Positions 17,617 through 26,815 of a stretch of DNA of 64,000 bases are shown here, piece by piece (the first letter of the stretch is position 1; the number at the start of each line of letters is the position of its first letter). The stretch is from JBAXTZ01 sp041666525 (lineage in GTDB: Bacteria > Bacillota > Negativicutes > JBAXTZ01). The notes under the pieces are model-generated. The model was given only the letters and a program-made list of their open reading frames with translations, made no database searches and was not told where the DNA came from. Position numbers and translations under genes: made by a program. The stretch is from NCBI GenBank assembly GCA_041666525.1, contig JBAYGT010000012.1, positions 8,481 to 72,480 on the forward strand, given 5' to 3'.

Positions 17617-19500
17617 CTATTCGTATTTATGCAGGAGCTCAGGTAGCACATCAGAAATGATAGCGGCCAAAGCGGCATTTTTGTCTGCGTCTTCAAAGTA
17701 AATTTCATTAATTTTTTCGAAACCGCGATACATATACGCACCATTACCGGAAACATTTATGAAGTAGCCTCCGGGAAGAATTTCTTCAGCAAGAATTTCT
17801 TCAGCATAGTCCGGATTTTCCAATATTACCAAGTCTGCTCCCTGATGATATAATCCGAAATCAAAAATATCTTCTTGACGATGATTTATAAGCGCGATGT
17901 CAAGCCTGGGATCACGCAACATTAATTTTACATTTTGATCATGATCAGGATTATTACAGACATAGCAACCATCACGGAATACCCCTTCATCAACCAAACT
18001 AGCCAGACAAATATCCGGTTTTATACGCGCCGCATCCCTGTAAATCCTCGCTGCCAGATCAACGTCAATATTATTACCGGCAATAATTGGAATACGCGAA
18101 CATTCCGGACGGCCAAAATGCGCAGCCATGATTTTCCCAGGTACATCAATACTATCACCATATGCTGGAACTAAATGCATAAATACACCAGGGCCGGCAT
18201 TGATTTCAATAACACCAAAATTACCTTCACGCCACGATTTACTAATGTCAGCGGTCATCACATCAATACCCAAACACATTACATCAAAATAACGGGCGAT
18301 GTTTTCGACAAGCGCGACATTATCGGGATGCATTTTTTCCGTAACATTATAGGAAACACCGCCGGTCGAAATATTTGCCACCCGGCGCAAATCTACCCGT
18401 CTGCCTGTTTCAACTACCGAATCAGTAGCAAGATTTTGCAACGCCAGATATTCACGGATGTTATCGTCGATAATAATTTTGCTCAATGGCGCACGTGAAT
18501 CATCCTTGCGAACTTCCTTGTTGTTTTCCTCAATAATCAATTGCTCAATCGTATGCACACCATCACCGTCAACAAACGGTGGAACACGCTGTAAACCGGC
18601 GGCAAACTCGCCATTAACCGCCAACAAACGGTGATCATAGCCGAAAATTTGTTTTTCAACAATCGCGCCTTCAAAAGGCTGACCGGCTTCTTCAGCAGAG
18701 GCAATAATAGCTCGAAGCGCAGCAATCGCCTGTTCGGAATCTTTAATATCAGTAGTCACGCCCTGACCCTTGTGACCGGCTAACGGCTTGACCACAATCG
18801 GATAGCCGATCCGCTCAATTTCTTCGAGCAATTCCCCTTCTTCAAAACAACAGCTTCCAGTCGGTGACGGAAACCCAAACATGTTTAGGAAGTCTTTTAC
18901 CATATCTTTGTTCATGGTAAATTCTGAGTCCTTAATACTATCGGTACTAAATACTGTCGAACGACCACGCAATTGTTTTTTACCGTAGCCCCACTGAAAT
19001 TGATTTTCTTCGGCAATATAGTTTACCGGAATATCGCGTTTCAACGCGCTTTCAATCAGTGAATAGATCGTTGGTCCACCCATTATTGATTGTTCAAAAA
19101 CTTTTTGAGCTGCCTCAAATGCCGAGCTATAATCAAACGGTTCATCATAGGTTACTGCATTAAACCATGCACATAATAAACTAATTACACGGCGGCTGGT
19201 ACGCTCGTCCAAATAATCAATAGCGATAACAAACTTATCGCCGTCTTTTTCAACCGAATAGTGATTAATAAATAAATCCACGTCAAGTCTGGATAGCCAG
19301 AGTAGCGTTTCTGCGGCCAAACCAGGAATATCGCCTTCAAAGTTGTTCAATTGAGGAAATTTTTCAACAACGGTTGCATGCAATTTATTGAAATTGGCAG
19401 CACTCGGAACCGACAGATTAAATACACCGGCTCGGGTTTTTAAATAGTAGCTTGGTCCAGAATAAAACCAGATTTTCTCCGCACTAAATTGTTCTTTCAT
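17617..19500 (-). CDS. Cyanophycin synthetase-like ligase, CphA2 type (degenerate Mur domain)
   Basis: Homologue of cyanophycin synthetase, which builds an aspartate-arginine storage polymer. At 627 residues it is far shorter than CphA1 (about 870-900). An N-terminal domain (1-160) and an ATP-grasp domain (about 190-465) are complete: YPIVVKPLAGHKGQGV, IVEKQIFGYDHRLL, DGDGVHTIEQL, NISTGG and VIEINAGPG. From about 469 to 565 it still aligns with the start of the Mur-ligase domain, but the P-loop (normally GTNGKTTT) has become IIAGNNIDVDLA, and the rest of the Mur domain is missing. Cyanobacterial CphA2, which polymerises beta-Asp-Arg dipeptides, has this one-active-site layout. ATG 19500 follows GGAGGG. 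The cyanophycinase gene is 13 bases upstream. The actual substrate is not known. Confidence 0.85.
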   Translation of the reverse strand: MKEQFSAEKIWFYSGPSYYLKTRAGVFNLSVPSAANFNKLHATVVEKFPQLNNFEGDIPGLAAETLLWLSRLDVDLFINHYSVEKDGDKFVIAIDYLDERTSRRVISLLCAWFNAVTYDEPFDYSSAFEAAQKVFEQSIMGGPTIYSLIESALKRDIPVNYIAEENQFQWGYGKKQLRGRSTVFSTDSIKDSEFTMNKDMVKDFLNMFGFPSPTGSCCFEEGELLEEIERIGYPIVVKPLAGHKGQGVTTDIKDSEQAIAALRAIIASAEEAGQPFEGAIVEKQIFGYDHRLLAVNGEFAAGLQRVPPFVDGDGVHTIEQLIIEENNKEVRKDDSRAPLSKIIIDDNIREYLALQNLATDSVVETGRRVDLRRVANISTGGVSYNVTEKMHPDNVALVENIARYFDVMCLGIDVMTADISKSWREGNFGVIEINAGPGVFMHLVPAYGDSIDVPGKIMAAHFGRPECSRIPIIAGNNIDVDLAARIYRDAARIKPDICLASLVDEGVFRDGCYVCNNPDHDQNVKLMLRDPRLDIALINHRQEDIFDFGLYHQGADLVILENPDYAEEILAEEILPGGYFINVSGNGAYMYRGFEKINEIYFEDADKNAALAAIISDVLPELLHKYE

Positions 19501-19513
19501 TTTCCCTCCAATT

Positions 19514-20317
19514 TTATTGAATTACTTTTTTCTTACTTAAATCAAATTTCATTCCCGGTGCGACAAACGTCATGCGAATGCCTTCGGTTGTAATATTATC
19601 ATCTTCGGCCTTGCTTTGATAATTAGAATAAAAATTCGGTTGCTTTATCAAGACAGTAATAACGCCACTGCCCACGACTTCCATAGTATTGTCCGGATAA
19701 ACTATTCCCATTGTATCTTCACTAACACCAATCGCCATGTGCTCCGGACCGGCTGCCAGCATCAAGGCCAAACGCGGAATGCGTCCGCGTTCCAAAAAAT
19801 GCGTATCAACCAAGGTTTTTTTAATAAACCCAAAACCTACGCCATCATTTACACAGCCTTTGTGATACAAACACTCATCATCACGCCAACTGAAAATCAT
19901 GCGTTCAGCCGCTGCCGCTGCTCCGGCGCTAGTACCCGCAATTGTTGTCCCTTTGCTAAAACGCTCAAATACTTTTTTCAGCAACTTTGATCCAAGTAAT
20001 ATTTCACTCAACCGACACTGGTCGCCACCTGTAAAATAGATCAGATCTGCATCTTCAAGCATATCGACATATTCATCCTCATTGGCCTCGTCGACGTAGC
20101 GTACGTCAACAATATTTATGTCCTTTATCCCTAAATCTTCAAAAGCTTCAATATAAGTATCAGCACACTCCCGCGGATAACTTGTTGCTGTTGGAACTAC
20201 TGCCACTATTTTGGCATCATTAATTTCTATCAGTCGCTTGAGCACTTCTTTTTCATAACGCCGGTCTTCACTACCACCAATTAAAGCGAGACATCCTTTT
20301 CTTTCAGACATACTCAT
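19514..20317 (-). CDS. cphB: Cyanophycinase (peptidase family S51)
   Basis: Serine peptidase that releases beta-Asp-Arg dipeptides from cyanophycin inside the cell. The 267 residues match cyanobacterial CphB (about 271). The nucleophile lies in AGTSAGAA (Ser near 130), FTGGDQCRL near 96-103 is the family oxyanion/substrate loop, and DTHFLERGR near 185 supplies further active-site residues. No signal peptide is seen, so it is an intracellular form. I start at ATG 20317, which has GAGG 7 bases upstream and lies 4 bases past the amidohydrolase stop; an upstream extension overlaps that gene and lacks a ribosome site. Confidence 0.9.
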   Translation of the reverse strand: MSMSERKGCLALIGGSEDRRYEKEVLKRLIEINDAKIVAVVPTATSYPRECADTYIEAFEDLGIKDINIVDVRYVDEANEDEYVDMLEDADLIYFTGGDQCRLSEILLGSKLLKKVFERFSKGTTIAGTSAGAAAAAERMIFSWRDDECLYHKGCVNDGVGFGFIKKTLVDTHFLERGRIPRLALMLAAGPEHMAIGVSEDTMGIVYPDNTMEVVGSGVITVLIKQPNFYSNYQSKAEDDNITTEGIRMTFVAPGMKFDLSKKKVIQ

Positions 20318-20321
20318 TAAA

Positions 20322-21503
20322 TCACCTCTGATATTGTTGCTGCGCGTTAAATTCCTCACGAATCATAGCCGCCAGTTCGTTGTTTTCAATTATATCATAT
20401 CCCGTAAAGCTTAGCGCCAATATTCCGCGATTTAATGCAATTTTTGCGCGATCTGTTTGCGTGGCCTCGGCAAATTCGCGAGTATGTCCGGAAATATGTA
20501 CATCAGTTATTGCTAGATATGAATGAATCGAAGGACATACTTTGCTAACATTTCCCATATCAATCGACCCAAAGCTATCGCGCATCGGTAGCACCACCGG
20601 TTCACCAGCCAATAACAAGTTTTCGCTGAAGCAATCGCTAAGCGCTTCATTTGTCATCATATCATCATAACTAACCTCATTATTAAAATATTCTAACCGT
20701 GAACCGGTCATAATAGCTGCACCTTTGGCACAATCAATAACTTTTTTTACGACAACATCCAAATACTCACGGCGCCGAGCGCGAACATAATAATGAACAA
20801 CAGCGTACTCCGGAACAACATTAGGTGCAGTACCGCCCTCTTTAATTACACCGTGCAGCCGCACATCGCTCATAACATGCTGCCGCATACAATTAACACC
20901 ATGAAACATTAAAGTTGCAGCATCAAGTGCGTTTATGCCATTTTCTGGCGCTGAAGCCGCATGGGCCGATTTACCAAAAAATCGAAACTCCAATGAATCC
21001 ATTGCCAGCGACACGCCGCTTCTGTGGGTATAGGACTCTGGATGGATAAGCATGGCGGCATCAATCTCAGAAAATGCGCCCTGTTTTGCCAGCTCAACTT
21101 TTGCACCCATTGTTTCTTCGGCCGGCGTACCGAATACGACAATTTTTCCGCCAATATCTTTGAGAATTTTACTTAACAAAATTCCGGCACCAGCGCTCAT
21201 CGCCGCGATGTGATTATGCCCGCAACCATGACCAATATTGCGCAATGCATCATATTCGCACATAAAAGCGACTGTTCGCCCCGGTTTATCAGAACAGAAT
21301 TCCGCTTTAAATGCTGTATTATAATTGTATATTCCTTTGGTCACTTTAAAATTATGTTTACTTAACTTGTCGCATAAGTAATCACAAGCTAAGTACTCTT
21401 CACAACCTAATTCCGGATTTGCAAACAAATACTCACTAATCTGTTGCGCATCGTTTTCAACTTCCGGAAAAAGCGCTTTGAGTTGTTGTTTTTGTGTTAA
21501 CAT
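20322..21503 (-). CDS. M20-family amidohydrolase (AbgB/M20D-like)
   Basis: Metal-dependent aminoacylase/dipeptidase of 393 residues. The metal ligands are visible in GHGCGHNHIAAMSAGAG near 90 and PAEETMGAK near 127, and SLEFRFFGKSAHAA near 175 marks the dimerisation domain. The closest subgroup by eye is AbgB/IAA-amino-acid hydrolase, which cleaves N-acyl or aminobenzoyl amino acids and some dipeptides. Its place directly before cphB and the synthetase-like gene suggests that it handles the dipeptide product or a related peptide, but this is inference from context. ATG 21503 follows GAGAGG. Confidence 0.85.
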   Translation of the reverse strand: MLTQKQQLKALFPEVENDAQQISEYLFANPELGCEEYLACDYLCDKLSKHNFKVTKGIYNYNTAFKAEFCSDKPGRTVAFMCEYDALRNIGHGCGHNHIAAMSAGAGILLSKILKDIGGKIVVFGTPAEETMGAKVELAKQGAFSEIDAAMLIHPESYTHRSGVSLAMDSLEFRFFGKSAHAASAPENGINALDAATLMFHGVNCMRQHVMSDVRLHGVIKEGGTAPNVVPEYAVVHYYVRARRREYLDVVVKKVIDCAKGAAIMTGSRLEYFNNEVSYDDMMTNEALSDCFSENLLLAGEPVVLPMRDSFGSIDMGNVSKVCPSIHSYLAITDVHISGHTREFAEATQTDRAKIALNRGILALSFTGYDIIENNELAAMIREEFNAQQQYQR

Positions 21504-21517
21504 TTTTCCTCTCAGTG

Positions 21518-23038
21518 TTATTCAATATATTTTTTTGGGCGAAGCTGGATGGCTTCAGCAATATGGGTTTCATTTATCATTGCTTCATTTTCTAAGTCAG
21601 CAATTGTCCGTGCAGTTTTTATAATTCGATCATAGGCTCGCGCACTCAATCGCATACTTTCATAAGCCTGCTTTAAAAGTTCCGTGGCATTTTTGCTCAT
21701 TTTGCAAAGCAATTTTATGTGATTGTGCCCCATTAAGGCATTACACGCAATACCATAATTTTTAAACCGCTCGGTTTGCAACGCCCGGGCACTGATGACT
21801 CGCCTGCGAATTTGCACTGAAGTTTCGCTGGTCTTATCGGCAACAAAGTCCTCATAGTCAAGGCGCGGCACCTCGACCGCAATATCTATTCGATCAAGTA
21901 GCGGCCCGGAAATTCGCCGCTCATATTTTTTTATATCCGCATCCGTACAGCGACAGGCAATTTTCCCATCATTCCGGTAGCCGCACGCACAGGGATTCAT
22001 CGCCGCAACCAGCATAAACTGTGCTGGATAGGTCATAGTAGCATTAACGCGGGAAATTGTCACGTCACCATCCTCGAGTGGCTGACGCAATACTTCAATG
22101 ACATTTTTAGCAAATTCAGGAAACTCGTCCAAAAACAACACACCGTTATGGCTAAGAGTAACTTCTCCCGGACGCGGCACCCTGCCGCCGCCAATTAAAG
22201 CAGCGTCTGAAGCAGTATGGTGCGGCGCACGAAAAGGCCGCTCTCGCAACAAACTGCCATGATTTTTTAATAATCCGGCAACACTGTAAATTTTGGTTAC
22301 ACTTAATGATTCAGCGTCAGTGAGTGGCGGCAAAATTGTCGTTATTCGTCTGGCCAGCATCGTCTTTCCGGTGCCAGGCGGCCCGGTCATAATCACATTG
22401 TGTCCGCCGGCCGCAGCAATCTCCAATGCACGTTTGCCTTGAAACTGCCCCTGAACGTCGGCAAAATCAAGCAATTCTGCTGTCTCATTAACTTCAGTTT
22501 CAAGTTTTTCAACAGGCACTGGTTGTTTTTCACCACGCAAATACGCTACCACATCGGATAATGTCTCAGCAGCTACCGGTGTGACTTTTCCGGTAATCGC
22601 AACCTCATGCGCATTTTCCGGTGCAACAAATATTCTTTTTATTCCGGCATCGGCAAGCGCCAACGCCATAGGCAACATTCCGTTTACTCCCCGTAAGCGT
22701 CCCTCAAGCGACAATTCAGCCAAAAACGCGCAATCCGACAAATTGTCACAGGCTACATAGCCGGCCGCTGCCATGATACCGATGGCAATCGGCAAATCGA
22801 AACCCGAACCTTCTTTTTTCAGATTAGCTGGCGCTAAATTTATTGTAATCCGCTTTACGGGAAATTCAAAACCAGCATTACGAATGGCTGCTCGCACACG
22901 ATCACGTGATTCTTTCACAGACATTTCGGGCAATCCCACAATGTCTATTGCCGGAATTCCGCGCGCCACATCAATTTCTACGGATACGTCGACACCGTCG
23001 ATGCCGCTGATAGTGGCCGATGTTATTTTTGTAAACAT
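21518..23038 (-). CDS. comM: Mg-chelatase-like AAA ATPase ComM/YifB
   Basis: Hexameric helicase-like ATPase needed for branch migration during integration of transforming DNA. The 506 residues have an N-terminal Lon-like domain (1-160, with DIVGLPEMSVKESRDRVRAAI), an AAA/Mg-chelatase core with Walker A TGPPGTGKTMLARR near 217 and Walker B FLDEFPEF near 300, a cysteine cluster (NPCACGYR...CRCT) and a C-terminal helical domain. ATG 23038 has GAGG 6 bases upstream. It is divergent from era and is the first gene of the set that continues into the M20, cphB and synthetase-like genes. Confidence 0.95.
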   Translation of the reverse strand: MFTKITSATISGIDGVDVSVEIDVARGIPAIDIVGLPEMSVKESRDRVRAAIRNAGFEFPVKRITINLAPANLKKEGSGFDLPIAIGIMAAAGYVACDNLSDCAFLAELSLEGRLRGVNGMLPMALALADAGIKRIFVAPENAHEVAITGKVTPVAAETLSDVVAYLRGEKQPVPVEKLETEVNETAELLDFADVQGQFQGKRALEIAAAGGHNVIMTGPPGTGKTMLARRITTILPPLTDAESLSVTKIYSVAGLLKNHGSLLRERPFRAPHHTASDAALIGGGRVPRPGEVTLSHNGVLFLDEFPEFAKNVIEVLRQPLEDGDVTISRVNATMTYPAQFMLVAAMNPCACGYRNDGKIACRCTDADIKKYERRISGPLLDRIDIAVEVPRLDYEDFVADKTSETSVQIRRRVISARALQTERFKNYGIACNALMGHNHIKLLCKMSKNATELLKQAYESMRLSARAYDRIIKTARTIADLENEAMINETHIAEAIQLRPKKYIE

Positions 23039-23110
23039 GAACTACCTCAAACTATTGTTGATTATATATTCGGCGCAATGTTTCGCATTTCCTCCTTTTT
23101 TTGCGATTTG

Positions 23111-23119
23111 TGATATAAT
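23111..23119 (+). promoter_or_regulatory. Extended -10 promoter of the era operon
   Basis: TGA-TATAAT 37 bases before the era ATG. There is no good -35 box, consistent with an extended -10 promoter. It lies in the 117-base era/comM divergent gap. Confidence 0.6.
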
Positions 23120-23155
23120 CTTATAGAATTTTATCCAATTAACAAAAGGGGTTTT

Positions 23156-24037
23156 ATGTCAACAGATTTTAAATCCGGGTTTGTAGCCGTTATTGGACGG
23201 CCCAACGCCGGCAAGTCAACCTTGATCAACAGCATCGTTAAACAAAAAATATCGATCGTATCGGATAAGCCGCAAACCACTCGGACTCGGGTGATGGGAA
23301 TCCATACTACGGAAAACGTACAGATAGTTTTTTTGGACACCCCGGGAATCCACAAACCAAAGACTAAGCTCGGTGAAAAAATGATGAACGCAGCTACCGG
23401 TTCGTTGTCAGAAGTTGATGCGATCTGCTATATCATCGATGCTTCCGAAAAACCCGGACCGGGTGAACAATATATTATCGAGATGCTCAAAAAAGCCAAA
23501 GCGCCGGTAATTTTATTGATAAACAAAATCGACCGCACCGATGAAGCGACAATCTTTGCGCTTCCCGCAAAACTAAATTTTGATTTTGCTCACGTATTGC
23601 CGATTTCAGCGCTCAAAGGCAATAATCTTGATAAGTTAGAATCACTATTAAGCGAAATGTTGCCAATTGGTCCAAAATATTTTCCGGATGACATGGTTAC
23701 CGATCAGCCAGAACGGCTGATCGTTGCAGAAATAATTCGCGAAAAAATCCTTAACAACACGACTGATGAAATTCCCCACTCAATCGCAGTAGATATTGAT
23801 GAAATCAAATATCGCGACAACGGTATGATGTACTGTCGGGCTACAATATACGTAGAACGCGATTCGCAAAAAGGAATAATTGTCGGCAGTAACGGATCAA
23901 TGTTAAAGTTGGTCGGACAACAAGCCCGCATTGAAGCCGAGGCCTTGTTGGGTTGTAAAATATATCTTGATCTATGGGTTAAAGTCAAACGCGACTGGCG
24001 CGATGTTGATGGCTCGTTAAAAACATTAGGGTTCTAA
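23156..24037 (+). CDS. era: GTPase Era
   Basis: Essential GTPase that binds the 3' end of 16S rRNA and checks 30S assembly. The 293 residues show G1 GRPNAGKSTL near 15, G2 PQTTR, G3 DTPGIH near 61 and G4 NKID near 123. The C-terminal KH domain has VERDSQKGIIVGSNGSMLK near 240. ATG 23156 follows AAAGGGG. It heads era-DUF502-CorC-recO. It is apart from phoH-ybeY, with which it often clusters in Firmicutes. Confidence 0.97.
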   Translation: MSTDFKSGFVAVIGRPNAGKSTLINSIVKQKISIVSDKPQTTRTRVMGIHTTENVQIVFLDTPGIHKPKTKLGEKMMNAATGSLSEVDAICYIIDASEKPGPGEQYIIEMLKKAKAPVILLINKIDRTDEATIFALPAKLNFDFAHVLPISALKGNNLDKLESLLSEMLPIGPKYFPDDMVTDQPERLIVAEIIREKILNNTTDEIPHSIAVDIDEIKYRDNGMMYCRATIYVERDSQKGIIVGSNGSMLKLVGQQARIEAEALLGCKIYLDLWVKVKRDWRDVDGSLKTLGF

Positions 24038-24050
24038 GGAAATGGTAAAA

Positions 24051-24656
24051 ATGAAATTCAAGGCACTCTTTAACCCACTATATCGCTATTTTTTGAATGG
24101 CTTGATAATTATCGCACCGGTTGCGCTAACGCTGATGATTATTGCAAAAATATTGCAATTTTTAGATCAATTAATCGGTGATTTTATTCCAATACATATT
24201 CCCGGAGTTGGAATAATTTCCGGCGTTATCTTGATAATCATCTGCGGATGGTTGTCTTCATATTTCTTTCTTAAAAGCTGGATCAGCCACGCGGAGCAGT
24301 TGCTGTCATCAATTCCATTAGTTAAATCTATTTTCAAAGTTGTCAAGCAAATTCAAAGCGCGTTATTTGATAACAAGCACTTTTTCAAAGACGCAGTGCT
24401 CATACCTTATCCGATAAACAACTCCTACGCGCTCGGCTTTATTATGACGGATTTGAGTGATGAAATACGCCGTTCGCTTCCAGAAAACTATATCTGTGTA
24501 TTCATTCCCTTTAGCATCAATATGACGACTGGAACGAATTTGTTTATCAATCGTGACACAATTATTCCGCTTGAAGTAACAACAGAAAGTGCCATCCAGT
24601 TTTTTTTATCTGCCGGAGCGGTCATGCCTAATAATAACACAAAAAAAGAGGTGTAA
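24051..24656 (+). CDS. DUF502 family membrane protein
   Basis: Inner-membrane protein of unknown function, 201 residues. Two hydrophobic helices are visible (about 9-33 and 50-72), followed by a soluble C-terminal part with PLVKSIFKVVKQIQSAL and FIPFSINMTTGTNLFI, both typical of DUF502. I choose the ATG at 24051 because AAGGA lies about 10 bases upstream; the ATG at 24042 would be directly against that site. It follows era by 13 bases. Confidence 0.85.
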   Translation: MKFKALFNPLYRYFLNGLIIIAPVALTLMIIAKILQFLDQLIGDFIPIHIPGVGIISGVILIIICGWLSSYFFLKSWISHAEQLLSSIPLVKSIFKVVKQIQSALFDNKHFFKDAVLIPYPINNSYALGFIMTDLSDEIRRSLPENYICVFIPFSINMTTGTNLFINRDTIIPLEVTTESAIQFFLSAGAVMPNNNTKKEV

Positions 24657-24682
24657 CAGTCATAGAAACCCAGACGGTAATT

Positions 24683-25996
24683 TTGAAAATATTTATTACA
24701 GCCCTTCTGATATTTGCAAATGGTTTTTTTGTCATGGCCGAATTTGCGCTCATCCGCATTCGCCGTACACGGTTGGAAGAATTAGCCAACGACGGTAACA
24801 CCACCGCGAAAATGGCGCTATGCATGGTAGATGCTCTCGACTCATATTTAAGCGCCACCCAGTTAGGAATAACGTTAACATCACTTGCAATCGGTTGGCT
24901 GGGAGAACCGGCAATCGCCACATTGCTGGATAAATATATTTTTCAGTATTTTGTACACTCCGAATTATTATTAAGCGCAATCAGTTTTGCAATTGCGTTT
25001 AGCACTATTACTTTTCTGCACGTTGTCGTCGGCGAACTGGTACCGCGATCACTAGCCATAAAAAAAGTTGAACCGATACTAGCTATAATAGTCTACCCTT
25101 TGTACTATTTTAAAAAAATCACTTACTTTATCACCATTTTATTTAACCACTCTTCGCGTTTTATCCTCGGGCTATTTGGCATCAAGGACATTAACGAAAC
25201 CGATGAAACCCACTCCGAAGAGGAATTGCGGATGCTGATTTCCGCGTCGCAACGCGACGGAATACTCGACGATGTCGAAAGTCGGATAATCGATAATGTG
25301 TTTGATTTTGCCGACCGAACTGCGATTGAAATCATGGTGCCACGCAAAAATATGATTTGCTTATACACTCAGGATTCAATCGAAACTAATCTGGAAATTA
25401 TCCGCTCATCCGGGCACACCCGCTACCCGTTGTGCGATAACGATAAAGACAATATCATTGGCATGATTCATATTCGTGACTTACTCGAGGCCACTGATTT
25501 GTTTTCGGTGGTTAACAATATTAATTTTCATGCAATCAAGCGTGAAGTGCTGATGGTTACCCAGCATATCGAAGTTAGTACTCTCATGCAGAAAATGCGT
25601 AAAAACCGCATTCATCTGGCAATTTTGATCGATGAATACGGTGGCACTGCCGGCCTTGTTACTCTTGAAGATATTCTTGAAGAGATCGTCGGCGAAATTC
25701 TTGACGAACATGATGAAATAACACTTGACCCGGTTACGGTTATTCCCGGCGGCGGTTTTCTGCTAGACGGCATGGTTCTTATGGAAGATGTAGCAGAAAT
25801 TTTGGATGCTGATTTCGAACAACACGAAGAAGATACACTTGGCGGATACTTGTTCGGCATTCTTGAACGCAAGCCGCAAGAAGGTGATTTGATCGTTTTG
25901 AATAATTACCGTTTTGAAATTTTAAAAACCGAGGATTATCGGATAATGTTAGTCAAAGTTTTGCCAATAGAAGTCGCTACTGACAAGGCAGAATGA
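24683..25996 (+). CDS. HlyC/CorC (CNNM-CBS) family transporter-associated protein
   Basis: Predicted membrane protein of the CNNM/CorC group, linked to Mg2+ or other cation export. The 437-residue form has a DUF21 (CNNM) membrane domain (1-190, starting NGFFVMAEFALIRIRRTRLEEL), a CBS pair (about 210-330, with IMVPRKNMI and HTRYPLCDND), and a C-terminal CorC_HlyC domain (GGFLLDGMVLMEDV). The start is uncertain: TTG 24683 has a weak site, while GAGGTG lies 8 bases before an in-frame ATA at 24662 that would restore the usual N-terminal length. It overlaps no neighbour and sits in the era operon. Confidence 0.88.
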   Translation: MKIFITALLIFANGFFVMAEFALIRIRRTRLEELANDGNTTAKMALCMVDALDSYLSATQLGITLTSLAIGWLGEPAIATLLDKYIFQYFVHSELLLSAISFAIAFSTITFLHVVVGELVPRSLAIKKVEPILAIIVYPLYYFKKITYFITILFNHSSRFILGLFGIKDINETDETHSEEELRMLISASQRDGILDDVESRIIDNVFDFADRTAIEIMVPRKNMICLYTQDSIETNLEIIRSSGHTRYPLCDNDKDNIIGMIHIRDLLEATDLFSVVNNINFHAIKREVLMVTQHIEVSTLMQKMRKNRIHLAILIDEYGGTAGLVTLEDILEEIVGEILDEHDEITLDPVTVIPGGGFLLDGMVLMEDVAEILDADFEQHEEDTLGGYLFGILERKPQEGDLIVLNNYRFEILKTEDYRIMLVKVLPIEVATDKAE

Positions 25997-26000
25997 CGCT

Positions 26001-26741
26001 ATGGCTACTCATCAGCATCAAGCAATAATCATAAAAATTAGTGATTGGGGCGTAAAAGATCGAATAATAACTTTTTTAACGGCAGATCGCGGCAAAATGC
26101 GGGCAATGAACTACAATGCCAAATCACAAACCAACCGTCACAACAGCAGTTTGCAGCTTTTTAACACCGTGGAAGCAGAATTGGATTATGCGCGTAGTTT
26201 ACCAACCATCAAACAGGTTGACTGTATAAATTCCCGAAGAGAATTGCGCGAAGACTTTGATCGTTTACAATATTCAGCGTTTATCGCTGAATTAGTTGAT
26301 GCACTATATCACGAACAGGATAATGACAGCCAACTTTTTCCGTTGCTAACTAGTTGTTTTGCGCTGTTGTTACAACGCAATTCTCGAATCGCGGCGCTTG
26401 TGTCCGCACTGCATATTATCGGACACGCTGGCTACAAACCCTATTTGGATCATTGTTTGCGATGCAACGCAAAAATCACCGAACGATTGCATTTTGATTT
26501 TGACCGCGGCGGTTCACTATGCGATAAGTGCAGTCCTGCGCAACTGCCACCGCTAGCAATGGACGCTGTTGCGTTGCTGGCACAATTGCAATCACTGCCG
26601 CTTGATGCAAATCACAGTTTCAGTGTTGGTAAACGCAGTCTTGACATTGCTGAACGCATATTCTATTCCTACATTACCCATCACATCAATCACAATTTCA
26701 AGACACTTAGTTTTATCAATGCAATAATCATCGATGAATAA
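26001..26741 (+). CDS. recO: DNA repair protein RecO
   Basis: Mediator that helps load RecA onto single-stranded DNA in the RecFOR pathway. The 246 residues have the N-terminal OB fold (IIIKISDWGVKDRIITFLTADRGK), a helical domain, and a zinc finger with CLRC near 153 and CDKC near 174. It is typical in length and follows the CorC-like gene by 4 bases at the end of the era operon, where recO is commonly found. Confidence 0.93.
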   Translation: MATHQHQAIIIKISDWGVKDRIITFLTADRGKMRAMNYNAKSQTNRHNSSLQLFNTVEAELDYARSLPTIKQVDCINSRRELREDFDRLQYSAFIAELVDALYHEQDNDSQLFPLLTSCFALLLQRNSRIAALVSALHIIGHAGYKPYLDHCLRCNAKITERLHFDFDRGGSLCDKCSPAQLPPLAMDAVALLAQLQSLPLDANHSFSVGKRSLDIAERIFYSYITHHINHNFKTLSFINAIIIDE

Positions 26742-26770
26742 TAACTTTCCTAGCTAGTCGATATTTTATT

Positions 26771-26787
26771 ATCACAGTAATTGTGAT
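26771..26787. promoter_or_regulatory. Operator-like inverted repeat before the DUF4342 gene
   Basis: ATCACA, 5 bases, TGTGAT form a perfect inverted repeat abutting the -35 box of the next gene. The arms are in the opposite order from a CRP/FNR site. The binding protein is unknown. Confidence 0.3.
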
Positions 26788-26815
26788 TGAATTTTCTTAA
26801 TTTTCCATATATAAT
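26787..26815 (+). promoter_or_regulatory. Promoter of the DUF4342 gene
   Basis: TTGAAT, a 17-base spacer and a perfect TATAAT, 31 bases before the start codon. An AGGAGG ribosome site follows. Confidence 0.8.

Noticed and set aside
23058..23092. Eight-codon leader frame before comM with AAGGAGG upstream
   Set aside because: The ribosome site is only about 2 bases from the ATG, and there is no regulatory codon run or attenuator hairpin.
26771..26787. CRP/FNR binding site before the DUF4342 gene
   Set aside because: The half-sites are in the reverse orientation from the TGTGA-N6-TCACA consensus and the spacer is 5, so only a generic operator can be suggested.
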